A stretch of 19,264 nt of DNA, taken from Pseudomonadota bacterium (GTDB lineage Bacteria; Pseudomonadota; Gammaproteobacteria; Burkholderiales; Burkholderiaceae_B). The position numbers and the translations under genes are program-made. Below are positions 1 to 6,893 of the stretch, piece after piece. Where the stretch lies: the NCBI GenBank assembly GCA_023427085.1, contig JAEZBO010000254.1:1-19264 (forward strand). Direction: 5' to 3'. The first letter of the stretch is position 1. Every line of letters begins with the position of its first letter. Under the pieces are notes generated by a model. The model did not search any database. It was not told the DNA's origin and was given only the letters and a program-made list of their open reading frames with translations.

Positions 1-41
1 CGCCTTCGTCTCGTGGGCGCGGAGAGGTGTATAAGAGACCG
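1..41. other. Sequencing adapter remnant (Nextera type)
   Basis: Bases 8-41 match the 34-base Illumina Nextera Read 2 transposase adapter, including the 19-base mosaic end, at 31 of 34 positions as I recall that sequence. The differences are T to G at 19, T to G at 26 and A to C at 40. The core reads GTGTATAAGAGAC at 27-39. Genomic sequence probably starts at 41 or 42, because mnmC coding sense is normal from there inward. Bases 1-7 are also likely adapter or index-derived. This stretch should not be annotated as biology. Confidence 0.9.
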
Positions 42-758
42 GGCCCCGCGCGTGGCCACCGTCATATGCCATTTGCCGCCGGCGCCGGAACGCCGCTGCA
101 CCGCAAAACCGGCGTCCTCCAGGCCGCGCCGCACCGCGCCGGCGCTGCACCAGGTCGCCAGCGTCGCATCCGCGGCGGCCAGCTCGCCCAGCGCCGCCAA
201 CAGCGCCGGCGACCACATGGCCGGATTGCCGGCCGGCGCGAAGCCGTCCAGGAAATACGCATCGACGCGCGCGGCCAGCTGCGGCACCAGCCGCTCGGCC
301 CGCCCCAGCCCCAGCGTCAGCGTGACCGCGCCCTGCTCGAACTCGAGACGATGCAGGCCGGGCAGCAGCGGCGGCCACTGCGCCAGCAGTTCGCCGGCCA
401 GCGCGGCCAGCCCGGCCGGCGCGTGACGCGCCAGCAGCGTGCGCAGGTCCTCGAGCGCATAGGGGTGGGCCTCGATCGAGACCACGTGCAGGCGCCGCGG
501 CCGCGCCGGATCGTCGCGCCAGGCCTGCCACAGCGTCAGGAAATTGAGACCCAGCCCGAAGCCGGTCTCGCAGACCGTGAACGCGGCGCGGCCGGCCCAG
601 CGATCCGGCAGGCGGTTGCCGTGCAGGAACACCTCGCGTGCCTGCCGCGCCGCGCCGTCGGGCGGGTAGTAGGCATCGCCATACACGGCGCTGCACAGCC
701 GGCCGCTCTCATCGTGTTGCGGGACGGCGGGCGTCAGGGGGTCGAAGGCCGAAGACAT
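42..758 (-). CDS. mnmC: tRNA 5-methylaminomethyl-2-thiouridine methyltransferase domain of MnmC, partial (3' end missing)
   Basis: This gene reads leftward from ATG 758-756 and is open to the contig edge, leaving about 239 genuine residues. The family uses S-adenosylmethionine to methylate the C5 aminomethyl group of the wobble uridine 34 in certain tRNAs, in the cytoplasm. Visible signatures are the N-terminal VYGDAYYPPDGA and VFLHGN segments (about 25-47), the SAM-binding loop ETGFGLGLNFLTLW (64-77), and the catalytic-domain motif AYFLDGFAPAGNPAMW (167-182) followed by TWCSAGAVRRGLEDAGF. The loop reads FGLG where FGTG is more usual. The sequence ends at GGKWHMTVAT, about where the methyltransferase domain closes. 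Whether an FAD-dependent oxidoreductase half follows, as in bifunctional MnmC, or whether this is a stand-alone MnmD, cannot be seen. It is divergent from the phosphatase gene at 836 across 77 bases. Confidence 0.85.
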
Positions 759-835
759 GGGGATTGCGCAAATGCGGGATTGACGCGGCGGGAACGAGCA
801 TGAGACTGTAACCTGCTAGGAGATACACTGGACCC

Positions 836-1705
836 ATGCAAGCCCAAGCCCATTCAGCCGCCGTCAACGCTCCGCCCGACCTGGGCATCGCCATCGACGC
901 CGCCGTCAGCGCCGCCCACGCGGGCGCCGCGATCCTGCAATCCTATGCCCATCACCGCGCCGACCTGGTGATCGACCGCAAGGCCCGCAACGACTTGGTC
1001 TCGCAGGCCGACCGCGAAGCCGAGGCCGCCGTCATCGAGGTGCTGCGCGAGCGCACGCCGGCCTATGGCCTGATCGCCGAAGAGACCGGCGGCCAGGCCG
1101 AGGGCGAGGCCACCTGGTATATCGATCCGCTCGACGGCACCACCAATTTCCTGCATGGCATCCCGCATTACGCGGTGTCGATCGCGCTGGTGGCCCACCC
1201 GGGCACCCGCATCGGCCCGGGTCCGCGGCTCGAACAGGACACGCCGGTCATCGGCGTGGTCTACGACCCCTGCCGCGAAGAACTGTTCACCGCCGTGCAC
1301 GGCGTGGGCGCCTGGCTCAATGGCCGCCGGATCGCCTGCTCGCGCACGCCGGGCCTGGCCGACGCGGTGCTGGCCACCGGCTTCCCGTTCCGCGATTTTT
1401 CCTTCGCCGACCAGTACATGCCGATGCTCAACGACGCCATCCACACCACCCGCGGTGTCAGGCGCCACGGTGCGGCGGCGCTGGACCTGGCCTGGACCGC
1501 CTGCGGCCGTTTCGACGGTTATTGGGAAATGGGCCTGGCGCCGTGGGACGTCGCCGCCGGCACGCTGCTGGTGCGCGAAGCGGGCGGCGTGGCGCTGGAC
1601 ATGCGCCAGCAAGAACCCTGGCCCCGGCAGGGCAACGTGGTGGCAGGCAACCCGCAGGTCGCCGTCGACCTGCTCAAGATGATCTCGCCGCACCTCAAGG
1701 CCTGA
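836..1705 (+). CDS. suhB: Inositol-1-monophosphatase family protein (SuhB-like)
   Basis: A 289-residue Mg2+-dependent sugar/inositol phosphatase of the IMPase superfamily, expected in the cytoplasm. Metal-site signatures are intact: the EE pair at 82-83 (AEETGG), motif WYIDPLDGTTNF (94-105) with D97 and D100, and WDVAAGTLLVREAGG (237-251) with D238. In E. coli SuhB also works as a Nus-type RNA polymerase cofactor; that role here is only inferred. Compared with E. coli SuhB as I recall it, there is an insertion of roughly 16 residues (about 120-137, AHPGTRIGPGPRLEQDT) before the VIGVVYDP strand, which explains the slightly greater length. The only purine-rich site, AGGAG at 818-822, lies 13 bases before the ATG, longer than usual, but no alternative in-frame start exists between them. 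The gene ends at a terminator shared with fadD. Confidence 0.9.
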   Translation: MQAQAHSAAVNAPPDLGIAIDAAVSAAHAGAAILQSYAHHRADLVIDRKARNDLVSQADREAEAAVIEVLRERTPAYGLIAEETGGQAEGEATWYIDPLDGTTNFLHGIPHYAVSIALVAHPGTRIGPGPRLEQDTPVIGVVYDPCREELFTAVHGVGAWLNGRRIACSRTPGLADAVLATGFPFRDFSFADQYMPMLNDAIHTTRGVRRHGAAALDLAWTACGRFDGYWEMGLAPWDVAAGTLLVREAGGVALDMRQQEPWPRQGNVVAGNPQVAVDLLKMISPHLKA

Positions 1706-1732
1706 GGCCTGCCGGCGTCACGCGGCGCCGAC

Positions 1733-1769
1733 AATAAAAGCCCGGCCATGGCAGGCCGGGCTTTTTATT
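1733..1769. terminator. Bidirectional rho-independent terminator between suhB and fadD
   Basis: A perfect GC stem (AGCCCGGCC, 1739-1747, with GGCCGGGCT, 1754-1762) closes a 6-base loop ATGGCA. It is flanked by AATAAA on the left and TTTTATT on the right, so each strand carries a U-rich tail after the hairpin. It sits between two convergent genes and can stop transcription from both sides. Confidence 0.93.
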
Positions 1770-1803
1770 GGGCGCGGCAGGTGCGCCGAGCTTGCGCGCG
1801 GCC

Positions 1804-3501
1804 TCAGCCGTTCTGTTCCGCCGCCGGCTCGGCCGGCCGCAGCTCGCGCCGCAGGATCTTGCCGACGTTGCTCTTGGGCAGCTCCTTGCGGAACTCGATT
1901 TCCTTGGGCCGCTTGTAGCCGGTCAGGCGTTCGCGGCAGTAGTCCATCAACTGGGCTTCGGTCAGGCCAGGATCCTTGCGCACCACGAACAGCTTGACCA
2001 CTTCGGTCGAGTGTTCGTCGGGCACGCCGATCGCCGCGCACTCGAGCACGCCGGGATGCTCGGCCACCACCTCCTCGATTTCGCTCGGATAGACGTTGAA
2101 GCCCGACACCAGGATCATGTCCTTCTTGCGGTCGACGATGCGGGTGTAGCCCTGTTCATCCATCACGCCGATGTCGCCGGTCTTGAAATAACCGTCATCG
2201 GTCATCGACTCGCGGGTGTCCTTGTCGCGGTTCCAGTAGCCCGCCATCACCTGCGGCCCGCGGATGCCGATCTCGCCCCGTTCGCCCAGCGGCACCGCGC
2301 GGCCCTGCTCGTCGAGGATCGCGACGTCGGTGCTTGGCAGGGGCAGGCCGATGCTGCCCGAATACTCGGTGGCGGTGGTCGGGTTGACGGTCGCCACCGG
2401 CGAGGTCTCGGACAGTCCGTAGCCTTCGATCAACGGCCGGCCGGTCAGCTTGAGCCAGCGCTCGGCCACCGGCCGTTGCACCGCCATGCCGCCACCCAGC
2501 GTCAAGCGCAAGCCGGAGAAATCGAGCGCCTGAAAGCCCGCATCGTGGACCAGCGCATTGAACAGCGTGTTCACGCCCGGGAAGATGTGGATCGGCCGCT
2601 TGCGCCAGGCCTTGGTGACCGACGGCAGGTCGCGCGGATTCATCACCAGCACCTGGCACATGCCGGCATGGAAACCGTACAGCCCGCAGACCGTCAGCGC
2701 GAAGATGTGATACAGCGGCAGGGCCGCCAGCAGGTTCATCTGCTGACCCGCCAGCCCCTTGAGCACCGGCTGCGCGACCGCCTCGACCTGCAGCACGTTG
2801 GCGACCAGGTTGCGGTGCGTCAGCATCGCGCCCTTGGGCGTGCCGGTGGTGCCGCCGGTGTATTGCAGCACCGCCAGATCGTCCAGCTTGGGATGGGGCC
2901 GGTGATACGGCAGCAAGGCGCCGCGGTCGAGCACGTCGTGCAGCCGGGTGGCCTGCGGCAGGTCCCAGGCCGGCACCAGCCGCTTGACGTGGCGCGCCAC
3001 GAAGTTGACCACCACGCTCTTGGCGAGACCGAGCAGATCGCCGGGCGCCACCACCACCACGTGCTGCAGATCGCCGCGGTCCTGCACGGCCTGCAGCGTA
3101 TGGGCAAAGCTTTCGAGGATGAAGATGACGCGCGCGCCGCTGTCCTTGAGCTGATGCTGCAGCTCGCGCGGCTTGTAGAGCGGATTGACGTTGACCAGCA
3201 CGTGGCCGGCGCGCAGCACGCCGACCAGGCAGGCCAGGTAGGCCGGCACGTTAGGCATCATCAGTGCGACACGCGTATCGGGCGGCAGGTCGAGCGACTG
3301 CAGCCACGCCGCGACGCTGCGTGAATAGCCATCCATCTGGTGGTACGTGATCGCGGTGCCGAGCGCATCGCAGACCGGCAGGTCGGCGTGCTTCTGGCAA
3401 GCCTGGTCGAGCAGATCCACCAGCGAGCCATAACGATCCAGCGAGACCTCGTGCGGAACGCCTTCAGGATATTGCGCGAGCCACGGACGTTGCGTTGTCA
3501 T
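1804..3501 (-). CDS. fadD: Long-chain fatty acid-CoA ligase (AMP-forming)
   Basis: A 565-residue ANL-superfamily acyl-CoA synthetase. It adenylates a fatty acid with ATP and transfers it to CoA, feeding beta-oxidation or lipid synthesis. Motifs in order are the P-loop YTGGTTGTPKG (214-224), GYGLSETSP (360-368), YFKTGD (438-443), the hinge region RIVDRKKDMI (454-463) with VSGFNVYPSEIEEV (465-478), and the C-terminal catalytic lysine in SNVGKILRREL (K548). Length matches FadD (about 560). Start chosen: ATG 3501-3499, preceded by GGGAGA about 7 bases upstream. A longer in-frame version reaching 3636 adds Arg-rich sequence unlike the family and was not used. It is divergent from the M20 hydrolase and convergent with suhB. 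Substrate chain length cannot be read from the sequence; medium-chain or aromatic acids remain possible. Confidence 0.92.
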   Translation of the reverse strand: MTTQRPWLAQYPEGVPHEVSLDRYGSLVDLLDQACQKHADLPVCDALGTAITYHQMDGYSRSVAAWLQSLDLPPDTRVALMMPNVPAYLACLVGVLRAGHVLVNVNPLYKPRELQHQLKDSGARVIFILESFAHTLQAVQDRGDLQHVVVVAPGDLLGLAKSVVVNFVARHVKRLVPAWDLPQATRLHDVLDRGALLPYHRPHPKLDDLAVLQYTGGTTGTPKGAMLTHRNLVANVLQVEAVAQPVLKGLAGQQMNLLAALPLYHIFALTVCGLYGFHAGMCQVLVMNPRDLPSVTKAWRKRPIHIFPGVNTLFNALVHDAGFQALDFSGLRLTLGGGMAVQRPVAERWLKLTGRPLIEGYGLSETSPVATVNPTTATEYSGSIGLPLPSTDVAILDEQGRAVPLGERGEIGIRGPQVMAGYWNRDKDTRESMTDDGYFKTGDIGVMDEQGYTRIVDRKKDMILVSGFNVYPSEIEEVVAEHPGVLECAAIGVPDEHSTEVVKLFVVRKDPGLTEAQLMDYCRERLTGYKRPKEIEFRKELPKSNVGKILRRELRPAEPAAEQNG

Positions 3502-3567
3502 AGTTCGTCTCCCAGATCTGTTTTGGTTTGATGATACCCTTACCGCTATCGATCGCCACAGCCCTCG

Positions 3568-3577
3568 CAAACGTTTG
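3568..3577. promoter_or_regulatory. Palindrome in the fadD/M20 divergent promoter region, candidate operator
   Basis: CAAACGTTTG is a perfect 10-base palindrome in the 152-base gap between two divergent genes, about 67 bases upstream of the fadD start. Half-sites CAAAC/GTTTG resemble those I recall for PsrA-type TetR regulators of fatty-acid genes in Pseudomonas, but the usual 2-4 base spacer is absent. A further GTTTGAT lies at 3526-3532. A short palindrome can occur by chance. Confidence 0.3.
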
Positions 3578-3653
3578 ATCGCAGCGCGCGGGCCCGCGCC
3601 GCAGCCTGCGCCTTTCGCGGTGCTGCGGTGCGCCAACGCACAGGCAGCCCATC

Positions 3654-4850
3654 ATGAAAATCATCGAACCGATCGTCTCCTGGCAAGCCGAGATGACCGC
3701 GCTGCGGCGCGACATCCATGCCAACCCCGAACTGGGTTACGAAGAACACCGCACCGCCGACCTGATCGCCGCCAAGCTGCAAGAATGGGGCATCCCGATC
3801 CATCGCGGCCTGGGCGTGACCGGCGTGGTCGGCACCATCAAGGGCCGGGCCGGCCAGAGCGACCGCGCGATCGGCCTGCGCGCCGACATGGACGCGCTGC
3901 CGATGCAAGAGGTCAACACCTTCGGCCACGCCAGCAAGACCCCTGGCCGCATGCACGGCTGCGGCCACGACGGCCACACCGCCATGCTGCTGGCGGCGGC
4001 GCGGCACCTGGCCGAATATCCCGATTTCGATGGCACGGTGCATGTGATCTTCCAGCCTGCCGAAGAGGGCGGCGCGGGCGCCCAACGCATGATTGACGAC
4101 GGCCTGTTCGAACAGTTCCCGATGCAGGCCGTGTTCGGCATGCACAACTGGCCCGGCATGCCGGCCGGCACCTTCGGCCTGACCCCGGGCCCGATCATGG
4201 CATCGAGCAACGAGTTCGACATCGTCATCAAGGGCAAGGGCGCGCATGCCGGCATGCCCAACCTCGGTGTCGACCCGGTCATGGCCGCGGTGCAGATCGC
4301 CCAGTCGCTGCAGACCATCGTCACGCGCAACCGCAATCCGCTCGACGCGGCCATTCTCAGCATCACGCAGATCCATACCGGCAGCGCCTACAACATCGTG
4401 CCCAACCACGCCGAGATGCGTGGCACCGTGCGCACCTTCACGACCGAGACGCTCGACCTGATCGAGCGACGCATGGCCGAGATCGTCGAGCACACCGCGC
4501 GGGCCATGGGCTGCGAGGCCGAGTTCACGTTCAGCCGCAACTACCCGCCCACCATCAACGAAGCCGCCGAGACCGAGGTCTGTGCGCGCGTGATCCGCGA
4601 CCTGGTCGGCGACGAGCAGTTCAATCCGGCCGTGCAGCCGACCATGGGCGCCGAAGACTTCGCCTTCATGCTGCAGGCCAAGCCCGGCTGTTATGTCTGG
4701 ATCGGCAACGGCCTGGGCGAACACCGCGAGTTCGGCCACGGGCTGGGGCCCTGCATGCTGCATAACGGCAGCTACGACTTCAACGACGAGATCCTGCCGC
4801 TGGGCGCCAGCTACTGGGTCAACCTGGCGCGCGCGCGCCTGGCCCCCTAG
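3654..4850 (+). CDS. M20 family metallo-amidohydrolase (hippurate hydrolase / N-acyl amino acid amidohydrolase type)
   Basis: A 398-residue cytoplasmic dinuclear-metal peptidase family M20D enzyme that cleaves N-acyl amino acids or related amides. The N-terminal RRDIHANPELGYEEHRTA (18-35) is typical. Metal and catalytic residues appear in order: C103 and H105 in MHGCGHDGHT (100-109), E137/E138 in QPAEEGG, H164 in GMHNWPG, and H370 in MLHNGSYDFND near the C-terminus. The satellite dimerisation domain spans about 185-300 and contains KGKGAHAGMP. The exact substrate (hippurate, N-acetyl or indole-acetyl amino acids) cannot be decided, so no symbol is given. The ATG at 3654 has no strong ribosome site, but the N-terminus fits the family exactly. 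It converges on the LysR gene at 4859 with only 8 bases between and no hairpin. Confidence 0.9.
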   Translation: MKIIEPIVSWQAEMTALRRDIHANPELGYEEHRTADLIAAKLQEWGIPIHRGLGVTGVVGTIKGRAGQSDRAIGLRADMDALPMQEVNTFGHASKTPGRMHGCGHDGHTAMLLAAARHLAEYPDFDGTVHVIFQPAEEGGAGAQRMIDDGLFEQFPMQAVFGMHNWPGMPAGTFGLTPGPIMASSNEFDIVIKGKGAHAGMPNLGVDPVMAAVQIAQSLQTIVTRNRNPLDAAILSITQIHTGSAYNIVPNHAEMRGTVRTFTTETLDLIERRMAEIVEHTARAMGCEAEFTFSRNYPPTINEAAETEVCARVIRDLVGDEQFNPAVQPTMGAEDFAFMLQAKPGCYVWIGNGLGEHREFGHGLGPCMLHNGSYDFNDEILPLGASYWVNLARARLAP

Positions 4851-4858
4851 CGAGCCGC

Positions 4859-5752
4859 TCAGGCTGGCGCCGCCTCACGGTTGGCCAGCGCGCGCAGCAA
4901 AAAATCGGCGGCCGCCCGGCTCGGCAGCTCGGCATGCGGCATCAGGATGCTCAGCGTGCGCGCCAGCGGCTGCGGAGCGATGCGCAAGGCGCGGAGCATG
5001 CCGTCTTCGTGGCGCATCGACAAGGCTGACACGAATCCGATGCCGAGCCCGGCCCGTACCGCCTGCTTGATGCCTTCGACCCCGGCCAGATAGACCGATA
5101 CCCGCGGCGCCACCCCGGCCTGTTCGCAGGCCGACTCGACCAGCCGGCGCACCCCCGACCCGGCCTCGCGCATGACGAACTCCCAGTCGGCCAGCTCGGC
5201 CCAACTGGCCTGGCCGCGCGCCGCCAGCACATGATCGGCCTGCACCACCGCCACCACTTCGTCCTCGCGCCAGGCATGCACCGCCAGCCCGATCGGCAGG
5301 CCGTCGGGCACCTCGCCCTCGATGAATCCCATGTCCAGTTCGGGCAGCAGATCGACGATGTCGCGGCTGTTGCCATCGGTGATACGCACCTCGACGCCAG
5401 GGTGACGCTTGCGATAGTCGGCCACCAGCGCCGGCAGCAGATAGCTGGCCGGCGTGGTGCTGGCGCCCAGCCGCAGCAGGCCGGCGTGCATGCCGCGCGA
5501 GGCGTCGCGCAAGGCCAGCGCCTGCTGATAGCCCTGCTGCAGGTGGCGCGCGCTCAGTACCAGCGCGTGTCCGGCCGGGGTCAGCGCAATGCCGCGGCCG
5601 CTGCGCCGATACAGGGGCTCGCCGAAGGACTCCTGCAGCAGCCGCAACTGCCCCGACACGGCGGGCTGCGACAGGTGCAGGCGCTGGGCCGCGTGGCTGA
5701 TGTTGCCGGTGTCGGCCACGCAGGCGAAGGTCAACAGCTGTTCGGGTGTCAT
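4859..5752 (-). CDS. LysR-family transcriptional regulator, YeiE/CysL-like
   Basis: A 297-residue LysR regulator. The N-terminal helix-turn-helix is clear (about 1-60): MTPEQLLTFACVADTGNISH, AAQRLHLSQPAVSGQLRLLQ, then YRRSGRGIALTPAG. A periplasmic-binding-like effector domain follows (about 90-290), with the conserved LRLGAS and AVRAGLGIGFVSAL segments. It is divergent from a YeiH-family membrane protein gene, the same arrangement as yeiE-yeiH in enterobacteria, where YeiE has been linked to sulfite sensing. By that context it probably controls the adjacent transporter and itself. The ATG (5752-5750) has no obvious ribosome site. Effector identity is inference. Confidence 0.88.
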   Translation of the reverse strand: MTPEQLLTFACVADTGNISHAAQRLHLSQPAVSGQLRLLQESFGEPLYRRSGRGIALTPAGHALVLSARHLQQGYQQALALRDASRGMHAGLLRLGASTTPASYLLPALVADYRKRHPGVEVRITDGNSRDIVDLLPELDMGFIEGEVPDGLPIGLAVHAWREDEVVAVVQADHVLAARGQASWAELADWEFVMREAGSGVRRLVESACEQAGVAPRVSVYLAGVEGIKQAVRAGLGIGFVSALSMRHEDGMLRALRIAPQPLARTLSILMPHAELPSRAAADFLLRALANREAAPA

Positions 5753-5852
5753 TATCAGCTATGGCGATATTTTCTATCCAAAATAACGATTTTTCCTATA
5801 AATGACAAGGTTTTAATATAACCACAGGAAATAAACCAACCATTACCGGCAT
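5753..5852. promoter_or_regulatory. AT-rich divergent regulatory region of lysR and yeiH with a LysR-box candidate
   Basis: This 100-base gap is conspicuously AT-rich against its surroundings. TATC-N9-GATA at 5753-5769 is a dyad containing a T-N11-A LysR box (T5755, A5767), immediately upstream of the lysR start, so a bound regulator could block its own gene. GATA at 5766-5769 is also paired with TATC at 5775-5778 (N5), giving alternating half-sites. TAATAT at 5814-5819 is a possible -10 for yeiH; no good -35 is seen, as expected if the promoter needs activation. AGGAA at 5826-5830 is too far from the yeiH ATG to be its ribosome site. Confidence 0.5.
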
Positions 5853-6893
5853 ATGAACGCTGCAGTGCTTCCCTCTACTCCCGCCTGGCGCGACACGCTC
5901 GGCGGCGTGCTGTTCGTCGGCCTGCTGGCGGCCGCGGTCACCCAAGTGGCGTCGCTGCCCTTCTTCGTGCAGGCCGGCCTCAGTCCCTTGGTGGTCGGCA
6001 TCGTGGCCGGCATGCTGTACGGCAATTTCCTGCGCGGCAACGAGACCCCCGGCTGGAAGGCCGGCGTGCATCTCACCGCCCGCAAGCTGCTGCGCATCGC
6101 GGTGGCGTTCTACGGCCTGAACATCAGCGTGCAGCAGATCGCCGCGATCGGCATGCCGGCGGTGGCGATCTCGATCACCATCGTGCTGGCGGTGCTGGCA
6201 TTGGGCACCCTGTTCGGCACCCGCGTGCTGGGACTCGATCGCGACACCGCGGTGCTGACCTCGGCCGGCAGCGCGATCTGTGGCGCCGCGGCGGTGCTGG
6301 CCTTCGAGCCCACGCTGCGTTCGGCGCCGCACAAAAGCGCGGTGGCGGTGGCCAGCGTGGTGCTGTTCGGCACGCTGTCGATGTTCCTGTACCCGATCCT
6401 GTACCGCTCCGGCCTGCTCGGACTGGACGCGCAGGCCTGGGGCATCTACATCGGCGCCACCGTGCACGAAGTGGCCCAGGTGGTTGGCGCGGCCAGCGCC
6501 ATCGACCCGGCCACCACGCAGGCCGCCACCATCGTCAAGATGACCCGCGTGGCGTTGCTGGCGCCCATCCTGATCGTGCTGGGCCTGTACCTGCGCCAGG
6601 CCTCGGTCAGCCATGCCGACGGCAAGCGCGCCCCGGTCGCGGTGCCGTGGTTCGCGATCGGCTTCCTGGTGCTGGCGCTGATCAATTCGGCCGGCGTGAT
6701 CCCGCCGGCCACGCTGGACGCGCTGCGCCGCATGGACATCTTTGCGCTGACGATGGCGATGACGGCGCTGGGCATGGAAACCCGTTTCGCGCAGATCCGC
6801 CAGGCCGGCGCCAAGGTGCTGGGCCTGGCGCTGTTCCTGTTCGTGCTGCTCAGCGTCGGCGGCTACGTGCTGGTGCGCGTGGTGCTGGGCTAG
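5853..6893 (+). CDS. yeiH: YeiH family membrane protein, putative sulfate exporter
   Basis: A 346-residue integral inner-membrane protein of the conserved-hypothetical-698 / putative sulfate exporter family. About ten hydrophobic segments are visible. Family hallmarks are PLVVGIVAGMLYGN (about 45-58), the TARKLLRIAVAFYGL segment, TSAGSAICGAAAVLA in the middle, GIYIGATVHEVAQVVGAAS, and the C-terminal TALGMETRF. Function is not firmly established in any bacterium; sulfate or sulfite/organosulfonate export is the usual annotation, based largely on neighbouring genes. The divergent YeiE-like regulator supports a sulfur-stress role by analogy. Its last 44 bases overlap, on the opposite strand, the end of the following LysR gene. 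Confidence 0.88.
   Translation: MNAAVLPSTPAWRDTLGGVLFVGLLAAAVTQVASLPFFVQAGLSPLVVGIVAGMLYGNFLRGNETPGWKAGVHLTARKLLRIAVAFYGLNISVQQIAAIGMPAVAISITIVLAVLALGTLFGTRVLGLDRDTAVLTSAGSAICGAAAVLAFEPTLRSAPHKSAVAVASVVLFGTLSMFLYPILYRSGLLGLDAQAWGIYIGATVHEVAQVVGAASAIDPATTQAATIVKMTRVALLAPILIVLGLYLRQASVSHADGKRAPVAVPWFAIGFLVLALINSAGVIPPATLDALRRMDIFALTMAMTALGMETRFAQIRQAGAKVLGLALFLFVLLSVGGYVLVRVVLG

Noticed and set aside
1..60. A Tn5-like transposon end at the left edge
   Set aside because: The similarity includes the full library adapter outside the mosaic end and stops at the contig edge, so it is library-derived rather than a resident transposon.
1768..3324. A 518-codon plus-strand open frame opposite fadD
   Set aside because: Antisense shadow of a clear acyl-CoA ligase with all motifs on the minus strand.
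3546..4763. A 405-codon minus-strand open frame opposite the M20 amidohydrolase
   Set aside because: No domain signatures, while the plus strand encodes a complete M20 enzyme with its metal ligands.
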